Part shown: piece after piece, positions 1-8,128 of the stretch
Layout: the number at the start of each line of letters is the position of its first letter
Numbering within the stretch: the stretch's first letter is position 1
Assembly (NCBI GenBank): GCA_035415725.1
Contig: DAOOGN010000002.1
Span: forward strand, 54,036 to 118,035
Direction: 5' to 3'
DNA length: 64,000 bases
Source: DSWT01 sp035415725
GTDB taxonomy: Bacteria; Chloroflexota; Anaerolineae; B4-G1; SLSP01
Notes under the pieces: generated by a model
Database searches by the model: none
What the model saw: the letters and a program-made list of their open reading frames with translations, nothing else
What the model was told of the DNA's origin: nothing
Position numbers and translations under genes: made by a program

Positions 1-3000
1 GTTATTAAACGCTTCGGCGCGCGTCAACAACAGTTCCGGTTCGCGGAACCCACTCATATCGTGGAGTATCAGCAGTTGTTCGGCGGCGGCGGCCAGGATA
101 GTTTTCGGCAATTCCAGCGTCGCCCGCATTTCCGGGGAAGGCAATTCCAGCGCAATGGTTCTTTGCCACCACGCCTGGTAATAAAGCGCCAATACCCGCT
201 GCGGATCGGCGGTGGGATGTTGTTTTTGCTCGTTCACCGCCTCCTGCAAGGCGCGGTGCAGGCCCTGCACGGCGGCGCGCTCGGCAGTCTTCAGGCTTTC
301 GCGCAAGGCCTTTGTGCGGAGGGGGGTGGCCTGCGCCAAGGCATCCAGGGGCGTATCGGCCAGGTCGCGGCCAATGTGGATAACCTGCGCGTAATTTTTC
401 CGACCGGCTTCGGGTTCCAGGTCGTTCACCGGCTGTAACGCGGCAGCGAGTTCCATCGTGGCCGCGCGTTCCAATTCGGCGCGGGCCGCGGCCAGGTCGT
501 TGGTGGATACGGCGGCGTGCGTCGGGAAGGCAACGGTTTTGCTTTCCTGCGCGGCGGCCTGGAAGCTATAATCAGGGGTGGTCGCTAGGCGATTCAGGAG
601 CGCACCCAAGTCGTGTTCCGCTGCCAGGCGCGTGCGCAAAGCCCCACTCAGGTTACGGAGCCGTTCCTGGACAGTGGTTGACAGTCCATTATGCAGTACC
701 TGCGGAATGTCATTCCATAGCGCATCAAGTTCTTCCAGGGCGGGGCGGAATTCGTGGGAGCGGGCGCGTTTTTCAAGGCGTTCCAGTTCTTCCTGGATAA
801 AGTCTTCCAGGTGCGTCAGCAGGGTTGCGCGCCACTCTGTCGTGCGTTGACGCAACTCTGTCCAACTCTGTGGCCCGGCCAGCACGTCCAGGTCTTCGGC
901 CAGGCGTGCCAGCGTCTCTTGCCGGTCGGCCAGGCTCAGCCAGTAGGGGCGGCCCTCGCCTTGTAGCCGCTGCGCCACCGCCATAGCCCGCTCTACCAGC
1001 GCGTTCATCCCGCTGAATACGGCCTCGCTCTGCGGGAAGCGCTGCGCTCCCTCGCGGAGGCGCGCGCCAAGTTGCCCCAGGCCATCCTGGGCTAAAGCCT
1101 GGCATAAAACCTGCCACTGTTCGGCCGCCCGGTTGCGCGATTCCTGTGCAGCGCGCCCCTGATCGTCGCGCAGGTCGTCCAGCGCCTGGCGCAGGTCATC
1201 AAAACTCTGCGGTTGAGCCAGCAACGCCGCCGCACTCAAGCGGTTCGCCACACGGCGCCGGGCCTCTTCATGTTTCTGGCGCAGCCCGGGCGTCAGGGGC
1301 GTGCGCGTTTGCAGCGCTTCGCACAGACTGACCGCCTCGGCGTAATCGCCCTCATCCCAGGCGCGCTGGATGTTGCGAGCGGCGTCGCGGGTGATTTCAA
1401 TCCGCTGTTGTAGCGTCCCCGCCTCGCTGCGCAGCTCAGTTTGCAGGTGGAAGGGCCGCGCCCCGACCGCGTCGGGCAACGTCTGCCCGCCGGCCAGGTC
1501 GCGCAAGGCGCGCCGATCCCAACCATCGAAACGCTGCAACTGCGCCAGGGCCTGCTCGAATTCCTCATTATTCAGATAGGTTTCGGCGTTTTGCCGGCAA
1601 CTGCGCGCCTGTTCCAACAAGCGCGCGCCGGCCTCGGCCTCAGCTTGCATCTCGCGGGCCTGGGTGCGGGTGGGGGCCAGTTGTAGCACCACGCGCACCT
1701 GTTCCAGGGCGGCGTCATAACGCCCGGCGACGATTTCCTGTTGCGCGGCGTGAAGTGCCAACGCCTGTTGGCGCAGTGCGTCGGTCACTTCTATGCGGGT
1801 CTGCATCTGTCGCGCAAAAAGCTGCGCCCGGCGTTGGGCGGGGTCCTCGCGCAGGATGGCGTCAAAGCGTTCCGCCGCCGCCGCGAATTTCTGCCGCACG
1901 TTTTGGTAGGTTTCGGCAGCCTGAGCGTAATCGGCCTGCGACTCATCGGCGGCGCGCGCTTCCTTCAACGCAGTTTCGCCTTGCGCCACGTTCTCATCCG
2001 CCTGCACGTAATGGGTCAGAAAGTTTCGGCGCTGGCTTTCCCGCGTGCGTTCCAACGTCAACCGTTCCTTGAATTCCGGCTCAAAGGGCGCCAACTCCTG
2101 CACTTTTTCCAGTTCTTTCACCGCCCCGGCGTGGACGTCAATTTTTTTCGCTTCGACGGTCAACCAGTCCGGCGTCAGTTCATCCAGGTGATTTTCGGCT
2201 TCGGCGAGCGCAGCGGCGATCTCACGGGTGTAGCGCGTGCCTCCCGTAATCCAATGCTCCAAATCTTGAAGAGGTTCCCAGGTGCGGCTCTCCGGGCGCA
2301 GACGTATCACTTCCGCCAGCGCGCCCTGGGCATCCTGCCAGCGACGCTCAACCAGAGCTTTGATCATACGGCTTTCCAGGACTTCCCATTCGGGCGTGCG
2401 GCGCTCGTCGGCGCCCTGATGTTGTAACTTGAGCAACTGCCCAACCCGCGCGAACCGCTGGTAGATGGTTGCCAGGCGCGCTGCCTCGCTCTCCGGCGAC
2501 AAGATTTTAAGCTGCGCGGCAAATTCCTGGTCGGCCTTTTCGTAAGCACGGGTTCCCAACGTCACCAGCGCCTGGGCAATGGGCAACCAATTCTCTTTGT
2601 CCAGTTCGTCGTGCGCCTGTTTGCGCGATTGCTCGAAGGATTGGCGGGCGTCAGCAGGCGGATTAAGACGCAACGCCAGGTCGGCAATCGCCAGGACGCG
2701 GTCGTAACGCGCCGCGGGTTTGGCCTGCCACAGGCGGTCGTCCAGGCGGCGGAAAACGCCGGAGGTTTCAATTTGCGCCAACACGTCGTTCCACCAGGCC
2801 ACGTCAGCCGCCAGCACTTCGATCTGAGGGTAACGGCGTTTAACATCGCGGTGGAGGAGTCTGGCGACGATTTGCCGGCTGCCGGCGGTTAAATTGCTCC
2901 ACCCCAGGTTGCCCATACCCAGGTTCGCCGGCGGGCGGCCCTCGGCATCCACTGGGATGTGGTGTCCGGTCAGCAGATAGTAAAGATGCCCGCCGAAGAA

Positions 3001-3624
3001 GAAGAGGTCCTGTGCCATTGATTCCGGTCCACCCGTAACGTTCCAGTCAATCATCTTGAAGATGAAATCATGATGTTCTTCATCCAGCCATTGCACACGG
3101 AAGCGGTCGCCCTTGGTGGCCGGTTCGAAATCCTTGAGCGACATCCCGCTGTGGTGCGTCAGCGCGATCACGTCCACTACCGCCTGGGCGATGGCGAAGA
3201 CGCGGCGCTCATCGGCGGGCGAGGTCACGTCGAAGCGTTCCAGAGTTGGCGGTGCGATCTCCTGCACCACAAGTGGTTGTCCCGGTGCCATGTCGCCGGT
3301 GTCCAACAGGGCGATGATACGGCGCTTAGAGGCAGTTTCCTGGGTACGCCGGTAGCGTGACATAGCGTCAGGAAGGCGCTGCCAAGTATCGTCTTCAGCT
3401 TGATTGAGCTGCGTAAGGACCTGGGCTTCACGTTGCAGGGCGGCAGCTTTGCCTATATCGTCAGCCGCATCGTCACGCACGATTTTGAGCACCACCTGCG
3501 CGTTCTCTATACCATCCAGCAACGCCAGATAGGCATCCGAGATCGCGCCGCGTCCCAGGCGCTCGCCCTGCACACGATAGCGGGCGGTATTAAACGTTAT
3601 GACTTCGCCGTCGTAAAATTTCAT
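1..3624 (-). CDS. Kinase-like N-domain protein with long helical/TPR-like tail (3' end outside window)
   Basis: The frame is open from ATG 3624 to the window edge (1208 codons, no stop), so the protein is C-terminally truncated here. The first ~230 residues look like a protein-kinase fold: a glycine-loop-like GRGAISDAY, VLKIV with the candidate ATP lysine, a KDFEP stretch where kinases have RDLKP, and MIDWN where they have DFG. Both aspartates are kept, but the catalytic-loop Asn and the DFG Gly are not, so it could be an atypical kinase or a pseudokinase. The remaining ~950 residues are Ala/Leu/Glu/Arg-rich helices resembling TPR or coiled-coil repeats, suited to protein binding. It is the last visible gene of the minus-strand set that also holds the beta-propeller, tubulin-like and VWA proteins, 71 nt behind the propeller gene. 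A role as signalling adaptor or kinase of that set is inference. Confidence 0.8.
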   Translation of the reverse strand, partial: MKFYDGEVITFNTARYRVQGERLGRGAISDAYLALLDGIENAQVVLKIVRDDAADDIGKAAALQREAQVLTQLNQAEDDTWQRLPDAMSRYRRTQETASKRRIIALLDTGDMAPGQPLVVQEIAPPTLERFDVTSPADERRVFAIAQAVVDVIALTHHSGMSLKDFEPATKGDRFRVQWLDEEHHDFIFKMIDWNVTGGPESMAQDLFFFGGHLYYLLTGHHIPVDAEGRPPANLGMGNLGWSNLTAGSRQIVARLLHRDVKRRYPQIEVLAADVAWWNDVLAQIETSGVFRRLDDRLWQAKPAARYDRVLAIADLALRLNPPADARQSFEQSRKQAHDELDKENWLPIAQALVTLGTRAYEKADQEFAAQLKILSPESEAARLATIYQRFARVGQLLKLQHQGADERRTPEWEVLESRMIKALVERRWQDAQGALAEVIRLRPESRTWEPLQDLEHWITGGTRYTREIAAALAEAENHLDELTPDWLTVEAKKIDVHAGAVKELEKVQELAPFEPEFKERLTLERTRESQRRNFLTHYVQADENVAQGETALKEARAADESQADYAQAAETYQNVRQKFAAAAERFDAILREDPAQRRAQLFARQMQTRIEVTDALRQQALALHAAQQEIVAGRYDAALEQVRVVLQLAPTRTQAREMQAEAEAGARLLEQARSCRQNAETYLNNEEFEQALAQLQRFDGWDRRALRDLAGGQTLPDAVGARPFHLQTELRSEAGTLQQRIEITRDAARNIQRAWDEGDYAEAVSLCEALQTRTPLTPGLRQKHEEARRRVANRLSAAALLAQPQSFDDLRQALDDLRDDQGRAAQESRNRAAEQWQVLCQALAQDGLGQLGARLREGAQRFPQSEAVFSGMNALVERAMAVAQRLQGEGRPYWLSLADRQETLARLAEDLDVLAGPQSWTELRQRTTEWRATLLTHLEDFIQEELERLEKRARSHEFRPALEELDALWNDIPQVLHNGLSTTVQERLRNLSGALRTRLAAEHDLGALLNRLATTPDYSFQAAAQESKTVAFPTHAAVSTNDLAAARAELERAATMELAAALQPVNDLEPEAGRKNYAQVIHIGRDLADTPLDALAQATPLRTKALRESLKTAERAAVQGLHRALQEAVNEQKQHPTADPQRVLALYYQAWWQRTIALELPSPEMRATLELPKTILAAAAEQLLILHDMSGFREPELLLTRAEAFNN

Positions 3625-3695
3625 AGAAGCTCCTCAAAAGGCAGTTGCAAGAAAAATTTTAGCTCTACGTTCTCTGTACCTTTGCAGTGCCATGT

Positions 3696-4616
3696 TCATG
3701 GTAAATAGCGCAGCAAGGCAACACTGTTATCCTGCGTGGCTGCCGCCACGCAGCGGCCACACACCAGGGAAAGGTTATTGACCGTCACGCGCAAGGCTGT
3801 GGAGGCCAGTACAGCGCCGCTCGCGGCGTCCACGATAGCGACGCGGCCTTCGTAGCCGCCACCCACCGCAAGCAGCGGCGCGGCGGCGTCTGCAGCCAAC
3901 GTCGCCGGGCTATCAAGGTTTTGCTTCCAGAGCACTTTGCCGAGGTCGGCGCTATAGGCGATCAGGCGCACTGCGTCGTATTCGTCCGGCGTGAGAACCG
4001 CGACGCCGGCGTTGTCGGCCAGCGCAGCGACGGCCATCACGGCGCCATCACACTCGCGGCGGTGCAGCGCCATGCCACTGCCGGCGTCCAGCGCGAGCAG
4101 CCAGTTGGTGCCGCTGCTTGCGCTGCCGACATAAAGTATATTGCCGTCTGCTGTCAGACTGACTGACCAGTTGCACCCGTGCACCGCCTCGCCACTGTCT
4201 TGCTGCCGCCACACCACGTTGCCTTCCAGATCAAGCATAGTCAAGGCAAAGGTGTAGTGCCCCAACACAATCCGTTCCGCCGCAAAATCCAGCGTATGGA
4301 TGCCGTTAACACTATGATGCAGATGACGGGGATCGAGACTGAAACGGCCCGCGGATGGTTCCAGGTCGCAGACAAGGAGGTCGCCCAGGCGCGTCGCCAG
4401 GGACAGGCGCGTGAAGTCGAGGGAGGTGCGAATTTGATGCACTGGCATCTCGGCGTCGGCGGCAGGATACGCACCCAGACGATGGCCACTCAGGTTGAAG
4501 ACGGCAGCACCAACTTCACTTCCTACAGCCACATACTGCCCATCACCGGACTGCGCGATGCTGGAGACCGGGCGGTAGACCTGGATCCATCTGAAGATTT
4601 CGAGGCGAGCGGGCAT
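3696..4616 (-). CDS. Beta-propeller (WD40/PQQ-like repeat) protein
   Basis: 306 residues made of repeated beta-strand units such as IAQSGDGQYVAVGSE, DGNILYVGS and APLLAVGGGYEGRVAIVD. This is the spacing and GD/G-V-D pattern of WD40 or PQQ-type blades, probably six to seven. There is no signal peptide or membrane segment, so it is predicted cytoplasmic. The ATG at 4616 lies 3 nt after the TGA of the tubulin-like gene, which implies translational coupling. Propellers normally act as binding platforms, so a likely role is bridging the tubulin-like protein and the kinase-like protein that follows. No enzymatic residues are recognisable, and the ligand is unknown. Confidence 0.8.
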   Translation of the reverse strand: MPARLEIFRWIQVYRPVSSIAQSGDGQYVAVGSEVGAAVFNLSGHRLGAYPAADAEMPVHQIRTSLDFTRLSLATRLGDLLVCDLEPSAGRFSLDPRHLHHSVNGIHTLDFAAERIVLGHYTFALTMLDLEGNVVWRQQDSGEAVHGCNWSVSLTADGNILYVGSASSGTNWLLALDAGSGMALHRRECDGAVMAVAALADNAGVAVLTPDEYDAVRLIAYSADLGKVLWKQNLDSPATLAADAAAPLLAVGGGYEGRVAIVDAASGAVLASTALRVTVNNLSLVCGRCVAAATQDNSVALLRYLP

Positions 4617-4619
4617 GGC

Positions 4620-7600
4620 TCAGTTGCCTGCCTTTCGGGCAATTTCGGTCAACCGACCAATCTCGGCATTGAGAATGAGGTGCATTATGGTCCCCATATC
4701 GTACACGCGCTGCGTGGCAGTCTGCTTTTTGAATTCGGCCACGTGCCCGTCGCGGAACGCATTAAGTTTCTCAATGCGACGTTTGGCATTATGCGCCTGG
4801 CGTCTGGCGTCATCCGGTTCAGTCTGGGCATCCGGGCCGAGCGCATCCGTCACATTGCGCAACGCCTCGCCGAGAGCGCGCAAGGTCAGAGAGAATGGAT
4901 TTTGGATGTGCCCCAGGTCCACACCCTGCCGGGTCAAGGTGTCCACAAGAATCATGATCATCGAATCCGGCACGCCGGGTTTCTGAGTGGCTTTGAGGAC
5001 AAAGTTTTGCAAAGCATTCAAGTAACGCCGCGCGGTCTGGCCTTCAGGCGGTACGACGTCAAAGTTTTTGTCCAGTTGACGTAGGCGGCGGCTCTCGCTC
5101 AACGGCATCAACCGTCCGCCGTGATTGCGTAGATCAAGGTAGACTTCGGTAGTTTCGACGCTGGTTTCGGCATCGTAGTACAGGCCCTCTTTGATCAAGC
5201 CATACGCGCAGGCCAGGGTGAAGATCTTGAGTTTGTCCTCATCGCCCATCGCGATAACCAGTTCGGGCGACAGAGGACGCATGCGGTTCTCCGGCTCGCC
5301 GAGCTTCTCAATCATGTTTTCGTAGTCGGTCACAATTTGTTCTTCGGGGAAGAGATGAATGCTTTCTTTACCACGATCCAGCTTGACGCGATAATCGTTC
5401 TCGCAGGCGATGAACTGATCCACCGCGCGTAACTTGACACCGCGCGCTACCTCGACAACGGTGCAGGCAACGCGGCTTTCAGCCGCCGCATTCACCGTGC
5501 GTCCCTGGTCGCCCAGGATGGCCCGTGCACGATCCAGGAATTCCCGCGCTTCCTCTGTAGTAGCACCGGCAAGGTTGAATGAGATGTAGCGCTCGTGCCC
5601 CATGGATTTGCCATTGGCTGAAGGGTTATAGCGTAGAAACGGCTCGTTGATTTGTCCCACGACATTGACGAAACTGGAATAGGATTTGAACTCCACAGCA
5701 ATGCGGTCGGCGACGGAAATGTTGTCACGTACCACCTGGAACAGTTCCTTGGAACCGGCAAAGAATTTGCGGGCGATGTCCTCCGCCCCTTTGGCTTCCT
5801 GCGCCCACATGCTGACCATTTTGTAATCCAGAGGCGCAGTGTCATCTTTGCGCTCCCACGTCAGCCCCTTGACGCCGCGCACCTCGCCCAATACCTGCGC
5901 CGCCACAAATTCGACGTACTCCGGCTGCCGGTACAACTGGTCTTCAAACTCCGGGCTGGTGAGATAGCGGCGCACCTTGATCTGGCGCTTTTCGCGGCGG
6001 TTGTTCTCATGGATGCGCGACCAGTCCTGGAGAACTTTGCTGGTTGCCTGCAAAGTGCCCTGCCAGGCTTCCAACTCTTGCGCAGCCTGATCCACCACAC
6101 TCAAATTGCCGCTCTGATCCATCTCACCGGCGCCGAGGGCATCCAACACATCCAGCACTACGCGGTAAATACGACGGTGCAGCAGTAGGTTCATTTTCTC
6201 ACTAAACCAAGCGGTGTAGGAATCCTGCGCCTGACGCGGCTTGGACTTCTTGGGAAACAACCCACCGGACTCCTCTTTGGTATCCTGCATCCAGGCGATG
6301 GCATCACGCAGACCCTCACTGGCCTGGCGTAAGCGGCTCTCGGTCTCGGAACGACGATATTCCTCCTCAAGAATTGTTTTGAAGCTGACCAGACGGTCCT
6401 TCAGCGCGGCGACAAGGGCGCGCGCCATGGGCAGTTGCGCTTCGACCAATATCTTGGAGCGCGGGTCGCGGCGATTGAGGATATCCAGTAATTCCACGTC
6501 CAAAGCTTCGGAGAAACGCAAGCGCAGCGCATCGCGGTAACGCGCCAGAATGATATCCCACTGACCGCCCTCGCGGGCTTCTTCGTCATCGGGATTGTAT
6601 TGCGGGCCCAGGCAATCATCCATGAATTGGTCACTGAAGTTGATGAGGCGGGTATACCCGTCATCGAAGCTTTCCTGTTTATATTCACCGTCTTTGGTGG
6701 CGATCAGACCGCCATAGAGATAATCCATCCACTGTTGAATGGTCTGGTAGTCCTCGGCAAAGGCGCCTTCGGAGAGCGCGATCATGTTGAACAGCCCGGA
6801 CCAGCTCATATCGGGCATTTCCGGGTCTATCTTTTTGGTGGCCACAATGGCTTTCTGCACCACGCCGGGATTGACACGCCCCCTCACGTTCGTATCGGCA
6901 AACACTCGCTCCACCTCTTTGGCGGCAGCCAGTACAACCTGCGCTTGCGCCTTTTTGTCGGGGATGGGCAAGTACTGCCGGCGTAGCAGTTCTTGCAGGA
7001 AACGGTAGGAGAAACTCTCAATGATGTCGTCCACAGGCAAGATGTAGGTATAGACGTTAAAACTGCTGTATTGCCAGCCTTCTTCTTTATCATAGTGCAA
7101 GCCGGCATTGGAACGCATACTGGCGAGCGCATCGCCCAGAGTTTGGTCAATATGCGCCATCACAAAGTCGGAAATGATGGGGAAGACGCCGCGCTTCGGA
7201 TCGCCGCTCAAATTCATGTCGCCGGCGGCGCTGGGACAGGTGGTATCCACCAGGTAGATGTGGTCTAGCGGCTGATTCGTGCTCCATGTAATTGAACGTA
7301 GATCATCGCCGTAGCGGATCATATAGGGCAGCATGTTGCTGTGAGTGCGCACGAAGCGATCCAATTCACGCAACGCAGCGTAGGTGTTGGGCTTGAGATT
7401 TGTCGGATCGTTCATCATGGTGGTGTAGGAACTGAAAGCGTCGGGCAGCACAATGACGGCTGAGACATCCAGGGATTGCCATTTAGAATTGGACTGCTTG
7501 GCATGGCCGACCAAGTTAGCAACGTCCACCATGAAGCCGGAACCGGTGCCGCCAGCTACCGAGCCAATGATGAAAATCTGGCGTTTGCTTTGCTCAATTT

Positions 7601-8093
7601 TGATCGCATCCACTGCTTTTTCTTCTTCTGAATCGTCGCCATACATTTGACCGATGGCGCTGACAATCGAAGAGTAAATAGGATTATCCCAACGCTGAAA
7701 CAGGGCTACGCGCCCTACCGGCCGGCGCTGCTGCGCGCCACCGCGGATATCCCTTTCAGCAGGTCCGAGAATACGCGACAGTTTCTCTTTTTCCAACCAT
7801 TGCATATAAGACAGGCTGCGCCCGGCGGCTATATCGGCAAAAATGGTATCCATCGTGACGCCGGGTTTGCTGATCACATGTCTAAATTCCGGATTGCGTC
7901 CCCGCTCATCAGTTTGCCCCGAAAGTTGTGTGCTGGCAAACATGTCCTCATTCCGCAAGTCATCGGTATCCAAGGACAACAACACCACATTCTCCGGTAC
8001 CTGGCCGTAGGTTTCTTCCAGCCGCTCTTTGAGAATAGTCAGAGCAGCCTTTCCAGAACCGCCAACTCCAATCGCTAAGACTCGTTTTGGCAT
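4620..8093 (-). CDS. Large tubulin/FtsZ-like GTPase family protein (Tubulin_2 type)
   Basis: 1157 residues. The N-terminus carries a nucleotide-binding loop (AIGVGGSGKAAL, residues 7-17), and residues 180-186 read AGGTGSG, the tubulin/FtsZ signature that contacts GTP phosphates. Residues 1-400 resemble bacterial tubulin-like (Pfam Tubulin_2) proteins. The remaining ~750 residues are a long alpha-helical extension absent from FtsZ (usually 350-450 residues). A published family of FtsZ-like proteins (FtsZl, Makarova and Koonin 2010) was described next to VWA-domain proteins and proposed to remodel membranes, and the same pairing is seen here. The start has a good AGGAG site. The gene follows the VWA gene by 35 nt and precedes the propeller by 3 nt. 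Polymerisation and GTPase activity are not shown by sequence alone. Confidence 0.85.
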   Translation of the reverse strand: MPKRVLAIGVGGSGKAALTILKERLEETYGQVPENVVLLSLDTDDLRNEDMFASTQLSGQTDERGRNPEFRHVISKPGVTMDTIFADIAAGRSLSYMQWLEKEKLSRILGPAERDIRGGAQQRRPVGRVALFQRWDNPIYSSIVSAIGQMYGDDSEEEKAVDAIKIEQSKRQIFIIGSVAGGTGSGFMVDVANLVGHAKQSNSKWQSLDVSAVIVLPDAFSSYTTMMNDPTNLKPNTYAALRELDRFVRTHSNMLPYMIRYGDDLRSITWSTNQPLDHIYLVDTTCPSAAGDMNLSGDPKRGVFPIISDFVMAHIDQTLGDALASMRSNAGLHYDKEEGWQYSSFNVYTYILPVDDIIESFSYRFLQELLRRQYLPIPDKKAQAQVVLAAAKEVERVFADTNVRGRVNPGVVQKAIVATKKIDPEMPDMSWSGLFNMIALSEGAFAEDYQTIQQWMDYLYGGLIATKDGEYKQESFDDGYTRLINFSDQFMDDCLGPQYNPDDEEAREGGQWDIILARYRDALRLRFSEALDVELLDILNRRDPRSKILVEAQLPMARALVAALKDRLVSFKTILEEEYRRSETESRLRQASEGLRDAIAWMQDTKEESGGLFPKKSKPRQAQDSYTAWFSEKMNLLLHRRIYRVVLDVLDALGAGEMDQSGNLSVVDQAAQELEAWQGTLQATSKVLQDWSRIHENNRREKRQIKVRRYLTSPEFEDQLYRQPEYVEFVAAQVLGEVRGVKGLTWERKDDTAPLDYKMVSMWAQEAKGAEDIARKFFAGSKELFQVVRDNISVADRIAVEFKSYSSFVNVVGQINEPFLRYNPSANGKSMGHERYISFNLAGATTEEAREFLDRARAILGDQGRTVNAAAESRVACTVVEVARGVKLRAVDQFIACENDYRVKLDRGKESIHLFPEEQIVTDYENMIEKLGEPENRMRPLSPELVIAMGDEDKLKIFTLACAYGLIKEGLYYDAETSVETTEVYLDLRNHGGRLMPLSESRRLRQLDKNFDVVPPEGQTARRYLNALQNFVLKATQKPGVPDSMIMILVDTLTRQGVDLGHIQNPFSLTLRALGEALRNVTDALGPDAQTEPDDARRQAHNAKRRIEKLNAFRDGHVAEFKKQTATQRVYDMGTIMHLILNAEIGRLTEIARKAGN

Positions 8094-8128
8094 CTCTCAT
8101 ACTCCTTTTCTAAGCCGAATAAGCTGAA

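Noticed and set aside
4179..5084. Plus-strand frame of 301 codons
   Set aside because: Antisense to both the beta-propeller and the tubulin-like gene; no ribosome site or family pattern.
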